A DNA stretch of 15,168 nucleotides from Ruminococcus sp. UBA3800 (lineage in GTDB: Bacteria; Bacillota; Clostridia; Oscillospirales; Ruminococcaceae), in the NCBI GenBank assembly GCA_002368715.1, contig DFEO01000117.1:1-15168 (forward strand), written 5' to 3'. The position numbers were made by a program, and so were the translations under genes. The notes under the pieces are model-generated. The model saw nothing but the letters and a program-made list of their open reading frames with translations. It was not told the DNA's origin and searched no databases. Shown piece after piece: positions 6,169 through 12,564 of the stretch. Each line of letters begins with the position of its first letter. Positions within the stretch are counted from its first letter, which is position 1.

Positions 6169-7602
6169 ATGAAGCTTAGAAAGGTGCTTGCAGGTGTCCT
6201 GTGTGCAGTGTGTGCGGCAGCGATGCTGGCGGGCTGTGCGGACGAGAGCTCTTCTTCGTCCTCGGGGAAGGATAAGTCGAGCAGCAAGATAAAGCAGGAA
6301 AAGATAGTTGAGAGCTGTATAGTGGCGGATAATAATTTCGACGTTTATGTGTCGAACACCTATGTTGCCACGGGAAACAACTATATGATAAGAAAGTCGG
6401 GCGGCAAGACATACAGGGCTTATCTGCCTGTTGAGGAATACGGCGAGCTGGAATATGCTTTCTATTTCTCGAACACTGTCGATTCCACCTATAATGACGG
6501 CAGCCGTGCTTATGCCGGACAGCCGGGCGGAGAATATACTATCGAGTCGGCGTTCGTTTATGACGGCGGAGAGGTCGTGGACGGCGAACACGGCGAGAAA
6601 AAGGCCGTGACCTTCGGCGGCAGCGTGAGCAGGGAGGTCGCAGGCGGAGAGACCTTCTGGAGCGACCCCGTGACCGTGGATGTGCCCGAGGGGCATTACC
6701 TTGTGTGGGAATGGACTGTCAAGGGCGAGGATATTCCCTGCATCAAGATGTCGAACCTTACGTCCTCGACGGTGAACGAACACCCCGAAAACGGCGAGGA
6801 GGATGCGGTGTTCAAGTATACCGACGAGATACCGCTGCCTGTTTACATCGGGGCAAAGCGTGAGGTAAAGGCAAGGATAACCGCTATCGGTGACTCTATA
6901 ACTCAGGGCTGTATGACGGACTTTATGGAGTATGAGTTCTGGGCCGCAAGGATAGCAAAGAACCTCGGCTCTGACTATGCGTTCTACAACGCAGGCCTTG
7001 GCTGGGCAAGAGCGAGCGACTGCGCCATGAACGGAAACTGGCTGGGCAGGTCTTTAAACTGTGAGCTTGCGATAGTCGCCTTTGGAACGAACGACATAGG
7101 CGCAGGTGCTTACGGCTCGGAAACGGGCGACAACGCCGACACTATCAATTCAAACATCGCTGCTATCCTGGAGCAGTTCAGAGCGGTGGATGCTTCGGTT
7201 ATCCTGTTCAATTCGCCGCCCCAGGACTATCAGGGGGCGCTGGAGGACACAAGAACGACGCTCAATGAGCTGGAAAAGACGACTGCCGAAAGCGCAGGAG
7301 CGAGCTATTTTGACTTTGCGTCGGTGCTCTGCGACGAGTCCGACCCGTCGGTGGCTTTCTATGGTCAGCACCCTGACGGCGAAGGCGGTGCCAAGGTGTG
7401 CATGGCGTTTATGAAGCAGTTTTTCCCTGATATAAAGACTTCCGAGGAGCAGGAAGAGCAGGAAGAGCAGGAAGCGCAGGAAGCGCAGGAGGCTATGGCG
7501 GCGTTTGACGGCGGCTATACCGATGACGGCTACACCGATGTCGGCTATACCGATGACGGCTATACCGAGGATGACGGCGGCTACACCTACGAGGGCGAGT
7601 AA
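6169..7602 (+). CDS. SGNH/GDSL-hydrolase lipoprotein with N-terminal beta-sandwich-like domain and repetitive acidic tail
   Basis: A 477-residue exported lipoprotein, probably a carbohydrate or ester deacylase at the cell surface. Parts in order: signal peptide with lipobox L20-A-G-C23; Ser/Lys linker (25-45); a beta-rich domain (about 50-225) of the kind preceding SGNH domains in carbohydrate esterases; SGNH domain (about 235-422); and a low-complexity tail. Catalytic motifs are GDSIT (Ser243), the block II Gly in NAGLGWA, GTND (Asn308) and HPDGEGG (His401). The usual Asp three residues before the His is Tyr398, so it probably uses a Ser-His dyad or a displaced acid. The tail has EEQ/EAQ tripeptides and then GYTDD repeats. 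The start is ATG 6169 after AGAGGTGG; an in-frame start inside prfC lacks this and would bury the signal peptide. It follows prfC by 16 bp. The substrate is unknown. Confidence 0.88.
   Translation: MKLRKVLAGVLCAVCAAAMLAGCADESSSSSSGKDKSSSKIKQEKIVESCIVADNNFDVYVSNTYVATGNNYMIRKSGGKTYRAYLPVEEYGELEYAFYFSNTVDSTYNDGSRAYAGQPGGEYTIESAFVYDGGEVVDGEHGEKKAVTFGGSVSREVAGGETFWSDPVTVDVPEGHYLVWEWTVKGEDIPCIKMSNLTSSTVNEHPENGEEDAVFKYTDEIPLPVYIGAKREVKARITAIGDSITQGCMTDFMEYEFWAARIAKNLGSDYAFYNAGLGWARASDCAMNGNWLGRSLNCELAIVAFGTNDIGAGAYGSETGDNADTINSNIAAILEQFRAVDASVILFNSPPQDYQGALEDTRTTLNELEKTTAESAGASYFDFASVLCDESDPSVAFYGQHPDGEGGAKVCMAFMKQFFPDIKTSEEQEEQEEQEAQEAQEAMAAFDGGYTDDGYTDVGYTDDGYTEDDGGYTYEGE
7444..7590 (+). repeat. 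Two short in-gene tandem repeat blocks at the end of the SGNH lipoprotein
   Basis: A 9-bp repeat (encoding EEQ, EEQ, EEQ, EAQ, EAQ) fills about 7444-7491. A 15-bp repeat (GGC TAT ACC GAT GAC and variants, encoding GYTDD) fills about 7513-7590. Both keep the reading frame, so slippage would change tail length without a frameshift. Confidence 0.8.
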
Positions 7603-7630
7603 GCTGCCTGTCGGAGGATAAAACAAAAAA

Positions 7631-7668
7631 AGGAGCGTTCCTCTTTCTGAGGAGCGCTCTTATTATGT
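7631..7668. terminator. Bidirectional terminator between the SGNH lipoprotein gene and nrdR
   Basis: GAGCGTTCCTC (7633-7643) pairs with GAGGAGCGCTC (7649-7659): 11 bp, one G-U, 5-nt loop. Read on the minus strand it ends in 7 Ts and terminates nrdR. The plus-strand tail (TTATTATGTTT) is weaker but adequate for prfC and the lipoprotein gene. Confidence 0.88.
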
Positions 7669-7676
7669 TTCCTGCT

Positions 7677-8123
7677 TTATCTGTCCGAAAGCTCGGAAAT
7701 AAGCTGGATGAATGAGTCTACACTTGTGAAATCCTTGTAGACAGAGGCAAACCTGACATATGCCACCTGGTCAAGCTTTTTTAGCTTTTTGAGCACCATG
7801 TTTCCGATCTCGCTGGTGTTGGTCTCGGTCTGCATCTTGTTTGCGAACGTGTTTTCGACATCATCCACGAGCCCTGTTATAGCCTCGACGCTGACAGGCC
7901 TTTTCTTCACGGCTATCTGGAGCCCCTTTATAAGCTTCTGCCTGTCGAAAGGCTCGAACGAGCCGTCTCTCTTATATACCATGAGCTGCGGCTTTTCGAT
8001 GACCTCATATGTGGTGAAACGCTTTGCGCATTTCGGGCATTCTCTTCTTCTTCTCTTCTTTCCCTCACTGGGACGTGAGTCGATAACTCGGGTGTCTTCA
8101 TTATTGCAAAACGGACATTTCAT
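7677..8123 (-). CDS. nrdR: Transcriptional repressor NrdR
   Basis: A 148-residue regulator of ribonucleotide reductase genes, of typical family length (about 150). The N-terminal zinc ribbon has C3-P-F-C6 and C29-P-K-C32 with the basic RRRREC segment. An ATP-cone domain (about 46-136) follows, starting KPQLMVYKRDGSFEPFDRQKL and ending VRFASVYKDF. ATP/dATP binding to the cone controls its DNA binding in the characterised family. The start is ATG 8121-8123, 7 nt after AGGGAG; a longer in-frame reading has no support because the zinc-ribbon Met is the conserved start. No ribonucleotide reductase gene is in the window, so its targets are elsewhere. Confidence 0.96.
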   Translation of the reverse strand: MKCPFCNNEDTRVIDSRPSEGKKRRRRECPKCAKRFTTYEVIEKPQLMVYKRDGSFEPFDRQKLIKGLQIAVKKRPVSVEAITGLVDDVENTFANKMQTETNTSEIGNMVLKKLKKLDQVAYVRFASVYKDFTSVDSFIQLISELSDR

Positions 8124-8201
8124 ACTTTTTCTCCCTACTTTTATAACTCGCTGCCAAAAAGCGGCAGGGCATTGTGCGCCGATCTTCGTTTTATTATTAC
8201 T

Positions 8202-8230
8202 ATTATAACACATATCTCCACGGATTTCAA
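8202..8230 (-). promoter_or_regulatory. Sigma-A promoter of nrdR
   Basis: On the minus strand, TTGAAA (8225-8230), a 17-bp spacer and TATAAT (8202-8207). The start codon is about 78 bp further on. Confidence 0.82.
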
Positions 8231-8248
8231 GACCTTTTGCAAAATTTT

Positions 8249-8264
8249 GTACAAAAATATGTAC
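8249..8264. promoter_or_regulatory. Palindrome GTACA-N6-TGTAC upstream of the nrdR promoter
   Basis: A perfect 5-bp inverted repeat with a 6-bp centre (8249-8253 and 8260-8264) lies 18 bp upstream of the -35 box. CAAAATTTTG overlaps its left side. It has the size and symmetry of a dimeric regulator's operator, but I cannot name the protein. Confidence 0.3.
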
Positions 8265-8279
8265 TGATAGACCGAACGT

Positions 8280-8313
8280 AAAAAAACGAGGTATCATAGC
8301 GGATGATACCTCG
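8280..8313 (-). terminator. Strong terminator of the EAL-domain gene
   Basis: A perfect 11-bp stem (8287-8297 with 8303-8313, arms CGAGGTATCAT and ATGATACCTCG) with a 5-nt loop. On the minus strand it is followed by 7 Ts. It lies 10 bp after the stop codon. Confidence 0.92.
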
Positions 8314-8323
8314 CTTTGTAATA

Positions 8324-11300
8324 TCAGTTTTCCAGAATGCCCGGGACGGTGTATTTCTTCGGAAGGTAAACGCAGAGCCTGTCGAGCTGTTCGTCTCTCT
8401 CGGCCTTGTAAAGATAGCTGCCGTTTTCTGTAACTATCTGCCGCTCAAAGCTCTCAGCGTTCAAGTAAACGGGATACACCTTGTCGCCGTACTGGTTTAT
8501 CGCCTGCTTTGCGCCCGTGCTCAGCACGTTTACATTTCCGCCCGCAACGATGAACCTGTCAAGCTCGCTTCCGATAACCATACAGTTTGCCGCAAGAAGC
8601 TCGGTCCTTACAAAGCCCGAATTGATGACAGTTGACATACAGCCCTCAACGCTGCCCACAGCGGTAACGTTCGTTCCCTCGCCGTAAGCCGAAACGGTGC
8701 TTGCGCTTATCTTTATCTCGCCCCTGCTCTCAATGCTTCCGATAGAAGCGCCGTCGTCGCAGTGGATGGTCGTGGACACCTCTGCATCCTCGATGTTTAT
8801 CATCAGTCCGTCGCCGCTCAGGTTTCCGATAGCCACCGACTTCTCGCCGTCGGAGGTGGCATCGACTTTGCCCTGGATATGGATATTTGCTTTGCCCATA
8901 ACAGCGCCTATCGCAACCGAGTTTGCGGAATTGCCGAAGACGGTCATATCCACGTCCTTGTCGATGCGTATGTCGGCAGCTCCGTTTCCGCTGCCTATAA
9001 CGACGCTGCACATTCCTCTGCACTTGATGTCATAGGTGCCTCTTATGAACCTGATATAGGAATTTGATATCTTTCCGCCGCCGATAGCGCAGACCTTGTC
9101 GCCCGTGGAAACGACCCTGATATGGCCGCCCACGTCAAAGGTGATATTGCCGTAGGGGTCGTTCATATTGGTGCCTATGCCTATGCTGAAATTGCGGTTG
9201 TTGAGAACGGTGAGATTACCGTCGCCCGTAACTCTCAGCGAAGCGCTCTCGGGCACATAGATGCCGTCCTTGTTCAGTGTGTTGTCGCCCACAAGGGTGA
9301 TCTTTGTGTTCGAGCCCTTGCCAAGCTGGATAGTGCTTTCGACAGCGCCCTTGATATTGACATTTTCAAGGGTGATATTGGTATTTACTCCGTCGGCTAT
9401 CTTGATTATCATATCGACGGTATTGTCCTTCTCGCCTACAAGCTTTACATTTCCGCCAATGATGTTTATAAACTTATACCTCTTCATCATCAGCTCGATG
9501 ACGTCGATGACCTCGTCATACTTTGCGGTATACACCTGGAGATTGTCCGAATCGAATTTGAGAAGTTTCAGGTTCTCGCCTATGATCTCATTCTTTATCT
9601 TCTCGGGTATCTCGGTTATCGGCTCGGGCTGCGGCCTGGAGGTATAGAAGCCCTGGATATAGTCAAACCCCATATCGATTACGGTCTGGAGCTCCTCGAA
9701 CGTTTCGACGCCCTCGGCCAGCACCTTGATGTCGTTGAGCCTTGCGAACTCGATCGTGGTCTTTACAGCCTTCTGCTTGTTGGTGTCGCTGTTTATACCG
9801 CTGATAAGGAAGCGGTCGATCTTGAGCACCTGCGGGGCATATCTGAGGAGGTTGACTATATTGGAGTGGCCTGTTCCGTAGTCGTCTACCGCTATCTGGA
9901 CGCTGCCGCTCTCGTCGGAGAGGAGCTTTATAAGGTTCAGCTCATCGTCGGTGATAGTGTCCTGCTCGGTTATCTCGAACACCAGCTGACCGAAGAACTC
10001 GTGATAGCTGTCCATAAAGCGGTCATAGTCATCCGGTGCAAGGAAGTTTCCGGGGATAGTGTTTAAAAACAGCTTGTGACCCGAGAAGGCAGTAGGGTTC
10101 TCGGAGAGGATGCGCAGGTTATTGAACAGGGTCGCAAGCTCGATATCATAAAGCCTGTCATACGCCTGTGCGACATCCAGTATATCCAGCGGCGACATAT
10201 TGATGCCGCCGGTCGTTCTCATCAGCGCCTCATAGGCAAAGATGTTTCCTGTCCTTGCATCGACTATCGGCTGATAGTGATAGGTAAAGAGGTTTTTCTC
10301 TATCAGCAGGTTAAAGGTGCTGTAAAGCTCACGGGCAGAGAAATCACGCTTCTTGACGCTGCCGCTTATGCCCTGTTTGAGCCTGTTCAGAAACAGCTCG
10401 GAGGACGCAAGCTTTATATAGCTCTCGAGAGATGCCTCCCAGCCGGGGTTCACCACCGTGCAGCCTGCATTGACCTCGATATAGTAGTCCTTCTGTGACT
10501 TTGAGTTATGCTCTGCCATCCGCTCATAGAAAGCGGCTGTGGCATCGTTTATCGTCTGTGATATATCGTCTATGCTGTTATACACATTGATAACGATGAA
10601 CTCGTCCTCGGTTATCCTTGCCATCATTGTGTTCGGCTGGAGGTTTGAGTCCTTGAGCGCCTTACAGACGGTCTTCACCACATTCTCTGTCTCATACATA
10701 CCGTAGTTCTCATAGATGTAGGTATACTTGAAGATGCCGTATACCGACACGGTGAGATAACGCTTGTGGTTTGCCTCGGCAGAAGCGAACTGCTCGAACC
10801 ATCTGGTAACGCCCTTTACATTCGCAAGCCCTGTCATGGGGTCGGTGTAAACTGCGTTTTCGAGGTTTTTCATCATCCTCAGCATCTGATAATGGCTGAG
10901 AACGGAGTTGATGATTATATTGAAGGTGGTGGCTATGCGCTTGAGCTTGTCGTTGTCATAATCAATGCTCGATGTCCTGACGGCATAATAGCCGCACACA
11001 AAGCTGCCGACATAGATCGGCGTTATCGCATAAACTCCGCCGTGCTCGGTCCAGAAGTCGGGATCGGGGAAGAGCTGTGATGCCTTCATGACCTCGGTCG
11101 TATAGTCATACCTCTGTTTTCCCGTTCCGTTTATCGAGCGTATAACGAGCAGCTCGTCATCGTTGATATCCTCATCCGTTATGCTGCCGTCGGAGGTCTT
11201 TTCAAGAAACTCCTTGTTCAGACAGACAAAGCTGCCAAACTGTGAGATAGCCGCAAGGGATGCAAAAAGCTCCTTGCGCTCGTTAAAATCTATCAGCCTG

Positions 11301-12181
11301 TTTATCTCGGCGTGCATAAAGTCTTCGTGCGTGTGCATATCCGCAATGCGGTGATAAAGCACGGGTATCTCCTCGGCGCCGTACATACTGTCGGTGTTGG
11401 CGCAGCCGCAGGACTCGGTTATTATCGGTTCGTAGGGGTATTCATAAACGGTCTGTTCACTGCCTTCAAACGCACCCTGGATCGCCTGACAGATGATATT
11501 TGCCATTTCGGTTATGTTCTCACGGCAGGTGGTTATCCTCGGCTGACAGTGGCAGGCTTCGGATATTCCGTCAAAGCCCGTAACGATAACGTCATCGGGC
11601 ACCTTCAGCCCGCGCCTTGACAGAAACTCGACAGAAGCGATAGCCATGCTGTCGTTGGCGCAGATGATCGCCTGGGGAGGATCCTTCATAAACGAGAATA
11701 TCCTCTCCAGCTCGGACCAGGTCGGGTCGCTCCAGTATTCGCCGTAGCCGACCAGCTCTTCAAAAAACTGCAGGCCGTTTTGTTTGAGCGCCTGCTTGTA
11801 GCAGCCGAGCCTTCTTACAGTGGTCTCGTCCTCGCTGCCTTTTCTGCCGCCTATAAAGATCGACCTTTTTACATGGTGATCCCTCAGAACGTGGTCGATC
11901 ACCTGAGTATAAGCTCCTTCAAAGGAGCGGCGGATAGATATGCAGCCGTCATACTCGCCGTTTACAACGACAGCCGCAGCCCCTGCTTTTTTGGCACGGT
12001 TTACTATCTGCTCGACGATGGACTTGTTATATATCGACTCGTCAAACACGACGACCGCATCGAAGATACTGAAATCCAGCATCTCATAGACGTGCTTTGC
12101 GCCCTCGTCATAGGTGTCGTCGAAGAAGAAGTCCACCAGCCGGCAAGTCTGAGGAGTTACGCTCCGGAGATAGCTCGTCAT
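8324..12181 (-). CDS. Periplasmic-binding-like sensor / degenerate GGDEF / EAL c-di-GMP phosphodiesterase with C-terminal solenoid (5'-disrupted)
   Basis: A 1285-residue reading frame with no membrane segment. Parts: LacI-type ligand-binding fold (about 15-260: FIGGRKGSEDE, ICANDSMAIASVEF, VTGFDG, ESCGC); GAF-like region (about 285-430); GGDEF domain (about 440-600) with TEDEF (524-528) for GGDEF, so probably not a cyclase; EAL domain (about 615-850) with Y-EAL (651-653), N707, E736, DD (766-767) in DDYGTGHS, K787, E823 and QG (843-844), a complete phosphodiesterase set; and a beta-rich solenoid (about 905-1235) with eight V/A-I-G turns every 27-32 residues. It should hydrolyse c-di-GMP in response to a cytoplasmic ligand (inference). 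ATG 12181 lies inside a repeat and has no ribosome binding site. The true N-terminus is encoded at 12338 in another frame. Removing 70 bp fuses the two into 1314 residues. Confidence 0.85.
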   Translation of the reverse strand: MTSYLRSVTPQTCRLVDFFFDDTYDEGAKHVYEMLDFSIFDAVVVFDESIYNKSIVEQIVNRAKKAGAAAVVVNGEYDGCISIRRSFEGAYTQVIDHVLRDHHVKRSIFIGGRKGSEDETTVRRLGCYKQALKQNGLQFFEELVGYGEYWSDPTWSELERIFSFMKDPPQAIICANDSMAIASVEFLSRRGLKVPDDVIVTGFDGISEACHCQPRITTCRENITEMANIICQAIQGAFEGSEQTVYEYPYEPIITESCGCANTDSMYGAEEIPVLYHRIADMHTHEDFMHAEINRLIDFNERKELFASLAAISQFGSFVCLNKEFLEKTSDGSITDEDINDDELLVIRSINGTGKQRYDYTTEVMKASQLFPDPDFWTEHGGVYAITPIYVGSFVCGYYAVRTSSIDYDNDKLKRIATTFNIIINSVLSHYQMLRMMKNLENAVYTDPMTGLANVKGVTRWFEQFASAEANHKRYLTVSVYGIFKYTYIYENYGMYETENVVKTVCKALKDSNLQPNTMMARITEDEFIVINVYNSIDDISQTINDATAAFYERMAEHNSKSQKDYYIEVNAGCTVVNPGWEASLESYIKLASSELFLNRLKQGISGSVKKRDFSARELYSTFNLLIEKNLFTYHYQPIVDARTGNIFAYEALMRTTGGINMSPLDILDVAQAYDRLYDIELATLFNNLRILSENPTAFSGHKLFLNTIPGNFLAPDDYDRFMDSYHEFFGQLVFEITEQDTITDDELNLIKLLSDESGSVQIAVDDYGTGHSNIVNLLRYAPQVLKIDRFLISGINSDTNKQKAVKTTIEFARLNDIKVLAEGVETFEELQTVIDMGFDYIQGFYTSRPQPEPITEIPEKIKNEIIGENLKLLKFDSDNLQVYTAKYDEVIDVIELMMKRYKFINIIGGNVKLVGEKDNTVDMIIKIADGVNTNITLENVNIKGAVESTIQLGKGSNTKITLVGDNTLNKDGIYVPESASLRVTGDGNLTVLNNRNFSIGIGTNMNDPYGNITFDVGGHIRVVSTGDKVCAIGGGKISNSYIRFIRGTYDIKCRGMCSVVIGSGNGAADIRIDKDVDMTVFGNSANSVAIGAVMGKANIHIQGKVDATSDGEKSVAIGNLSGDGLMINIEDAEVSTTIHCDDGASIGSIESRGEIKISASTVSAYGEGTNVTAVGSVEGCMSTVINSGFVRTELLAANCMVIGSELDRFIVAGGNVNVLSTGAKQAINQYGDKVYPVYLNAESFERQIVTENGSYLYKAERDEQLDRLCVYLPKKYTVPGILEN

Positions 12182-12209
12182 AGGTGTCGTCGAAGAAGAA
12201 GTCCACCAG
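12104..12209. repeat. 36-bp direct repeats around a 34-bp spacer inside the EAL gene (frame-breaking)
   Basis: Identical 36-bp copies at 12104-12139 and 12174-12209 encode LVDFFFDDTYDE on the minus strand. The spacer (12140-12173) contains GGAG-TTACG-CTCC and the palindrome CTCCGGAG. The period of 70 bp is not a multiple of three, so the frame shifts. Deleting one copy plus the spacer joins the two frames exactly. Confidence 0.95.
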
Positions 12210-12338
12210 GCTGTTCATAAGCACGACTCTGTAATCCAGCGCCTCGGCAGCCTTCTGGATCTTGGCCACATACTCGGCGTGGATGTTATCGTTTATTCGG
12301 GTAAGGCAGATGCCTATGATCTTTTTACCGTTTAGCAT
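12108..12338 (-). CDS. Frameshifted N-terminal fragment of the sensor-EAL protein
   Basis: A 76-residue frame encoding the true N-terminus of the LacI-type ligand-binding domain: KKIIGICLTRINDN (beta-strand 1), AEYVAKIQKAAEALDYRVVLMNS (helix 1 and strand 2), LVDFFFDDTYDE. It then enters the duplicated segment in the wrong frame and ends after about 21 unrelated residues. The start ATG (12336-12338) has GAGGG 7 nt upstream and its own promoter, so this is where translation of the whole gene is built to begin. No DNA-binding helix-turn-helix precedes the sensor, unlike LacI repressors. As it stands the product should be a short unstable fragment. Confidence 0.8.
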   Translation of the reverse strand: MLNGKKIIGICLTRINDNIHAEYVAKIQKAAEALDYRVVLMNSLVDFFFDDTYDELSPERNSSDLPAGGLLLRRHL

Positions 12339-12373
12339 AAAATCGCCCTCATATCCTCCATAGAGATTAACTC

Positions 12374-12402
12374 ATTATAACATTTTTCCAATAGATTTGC
12401 AA
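12374..12402 (-). promoter_or_regulatory. Sigma-A promoter of the sensor-EAL gene
   Basis: On the minus strand, TTGCAA (12397-12402), a 17-bp spacer and TATAAT (12374-12379), about 35 bp before the ATG at 12338. It is intact, so the disrupted gene is probably still transcribed. Confidence 0.82.
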
Positions 12403-12530
12403 GCAAATGCGGCATTTATGTGAAAAACGACCGTATAGGGGGCTTTGCTTTAGTTATTTTAACGAAACAAAGTGCTAAATCGTGTCTGTTATTTCCATAA
12501 ACTGGGTATTGAGGTGGTCTGGTCAGACAC

Positions 12531-12562
12531 AAAAAAGGCAAGACATCAGCCTTGCCTTTTTT
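12531..12562. terminator. Bidirectional terminator after the LCP gene
   Basis: AAAAAAGGCAAG (12531-12542) pairs with CTTGCCTTTTTT (12551-12562) around an 8-nt loop. It begins 2 bp after the LCP stop codon. Both strands end in T-runs. Confidence 0.9.
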
Positions 12563-12564
12563 GG

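Noticed and set aside
9122..10066. Long plus-strand open frame opposite the EAL gene
   Set aside because: It mirrors the codon bias of the minus-strand gene, encodes no recognisable domain and lacks a ribosome binding site. The EAL motifs on the other strand settle the matter.
12104..12209. Minimal CRISPR array (36-bp repeats, 34-bp spacer)
   Set aside because: Sizes fit a CRISPR unit, but the repeats encode part of a conserved ligand-binding domain in frame, only one spacer exists and no cas gene is nearby.
12339..12352. Six-codon leader frame before the EAL gene start
   Set aside because: GGAGG lies only 2 nt before its ATG, and GAGGG at a normal distance serves the main ATG. It is probably incidental.
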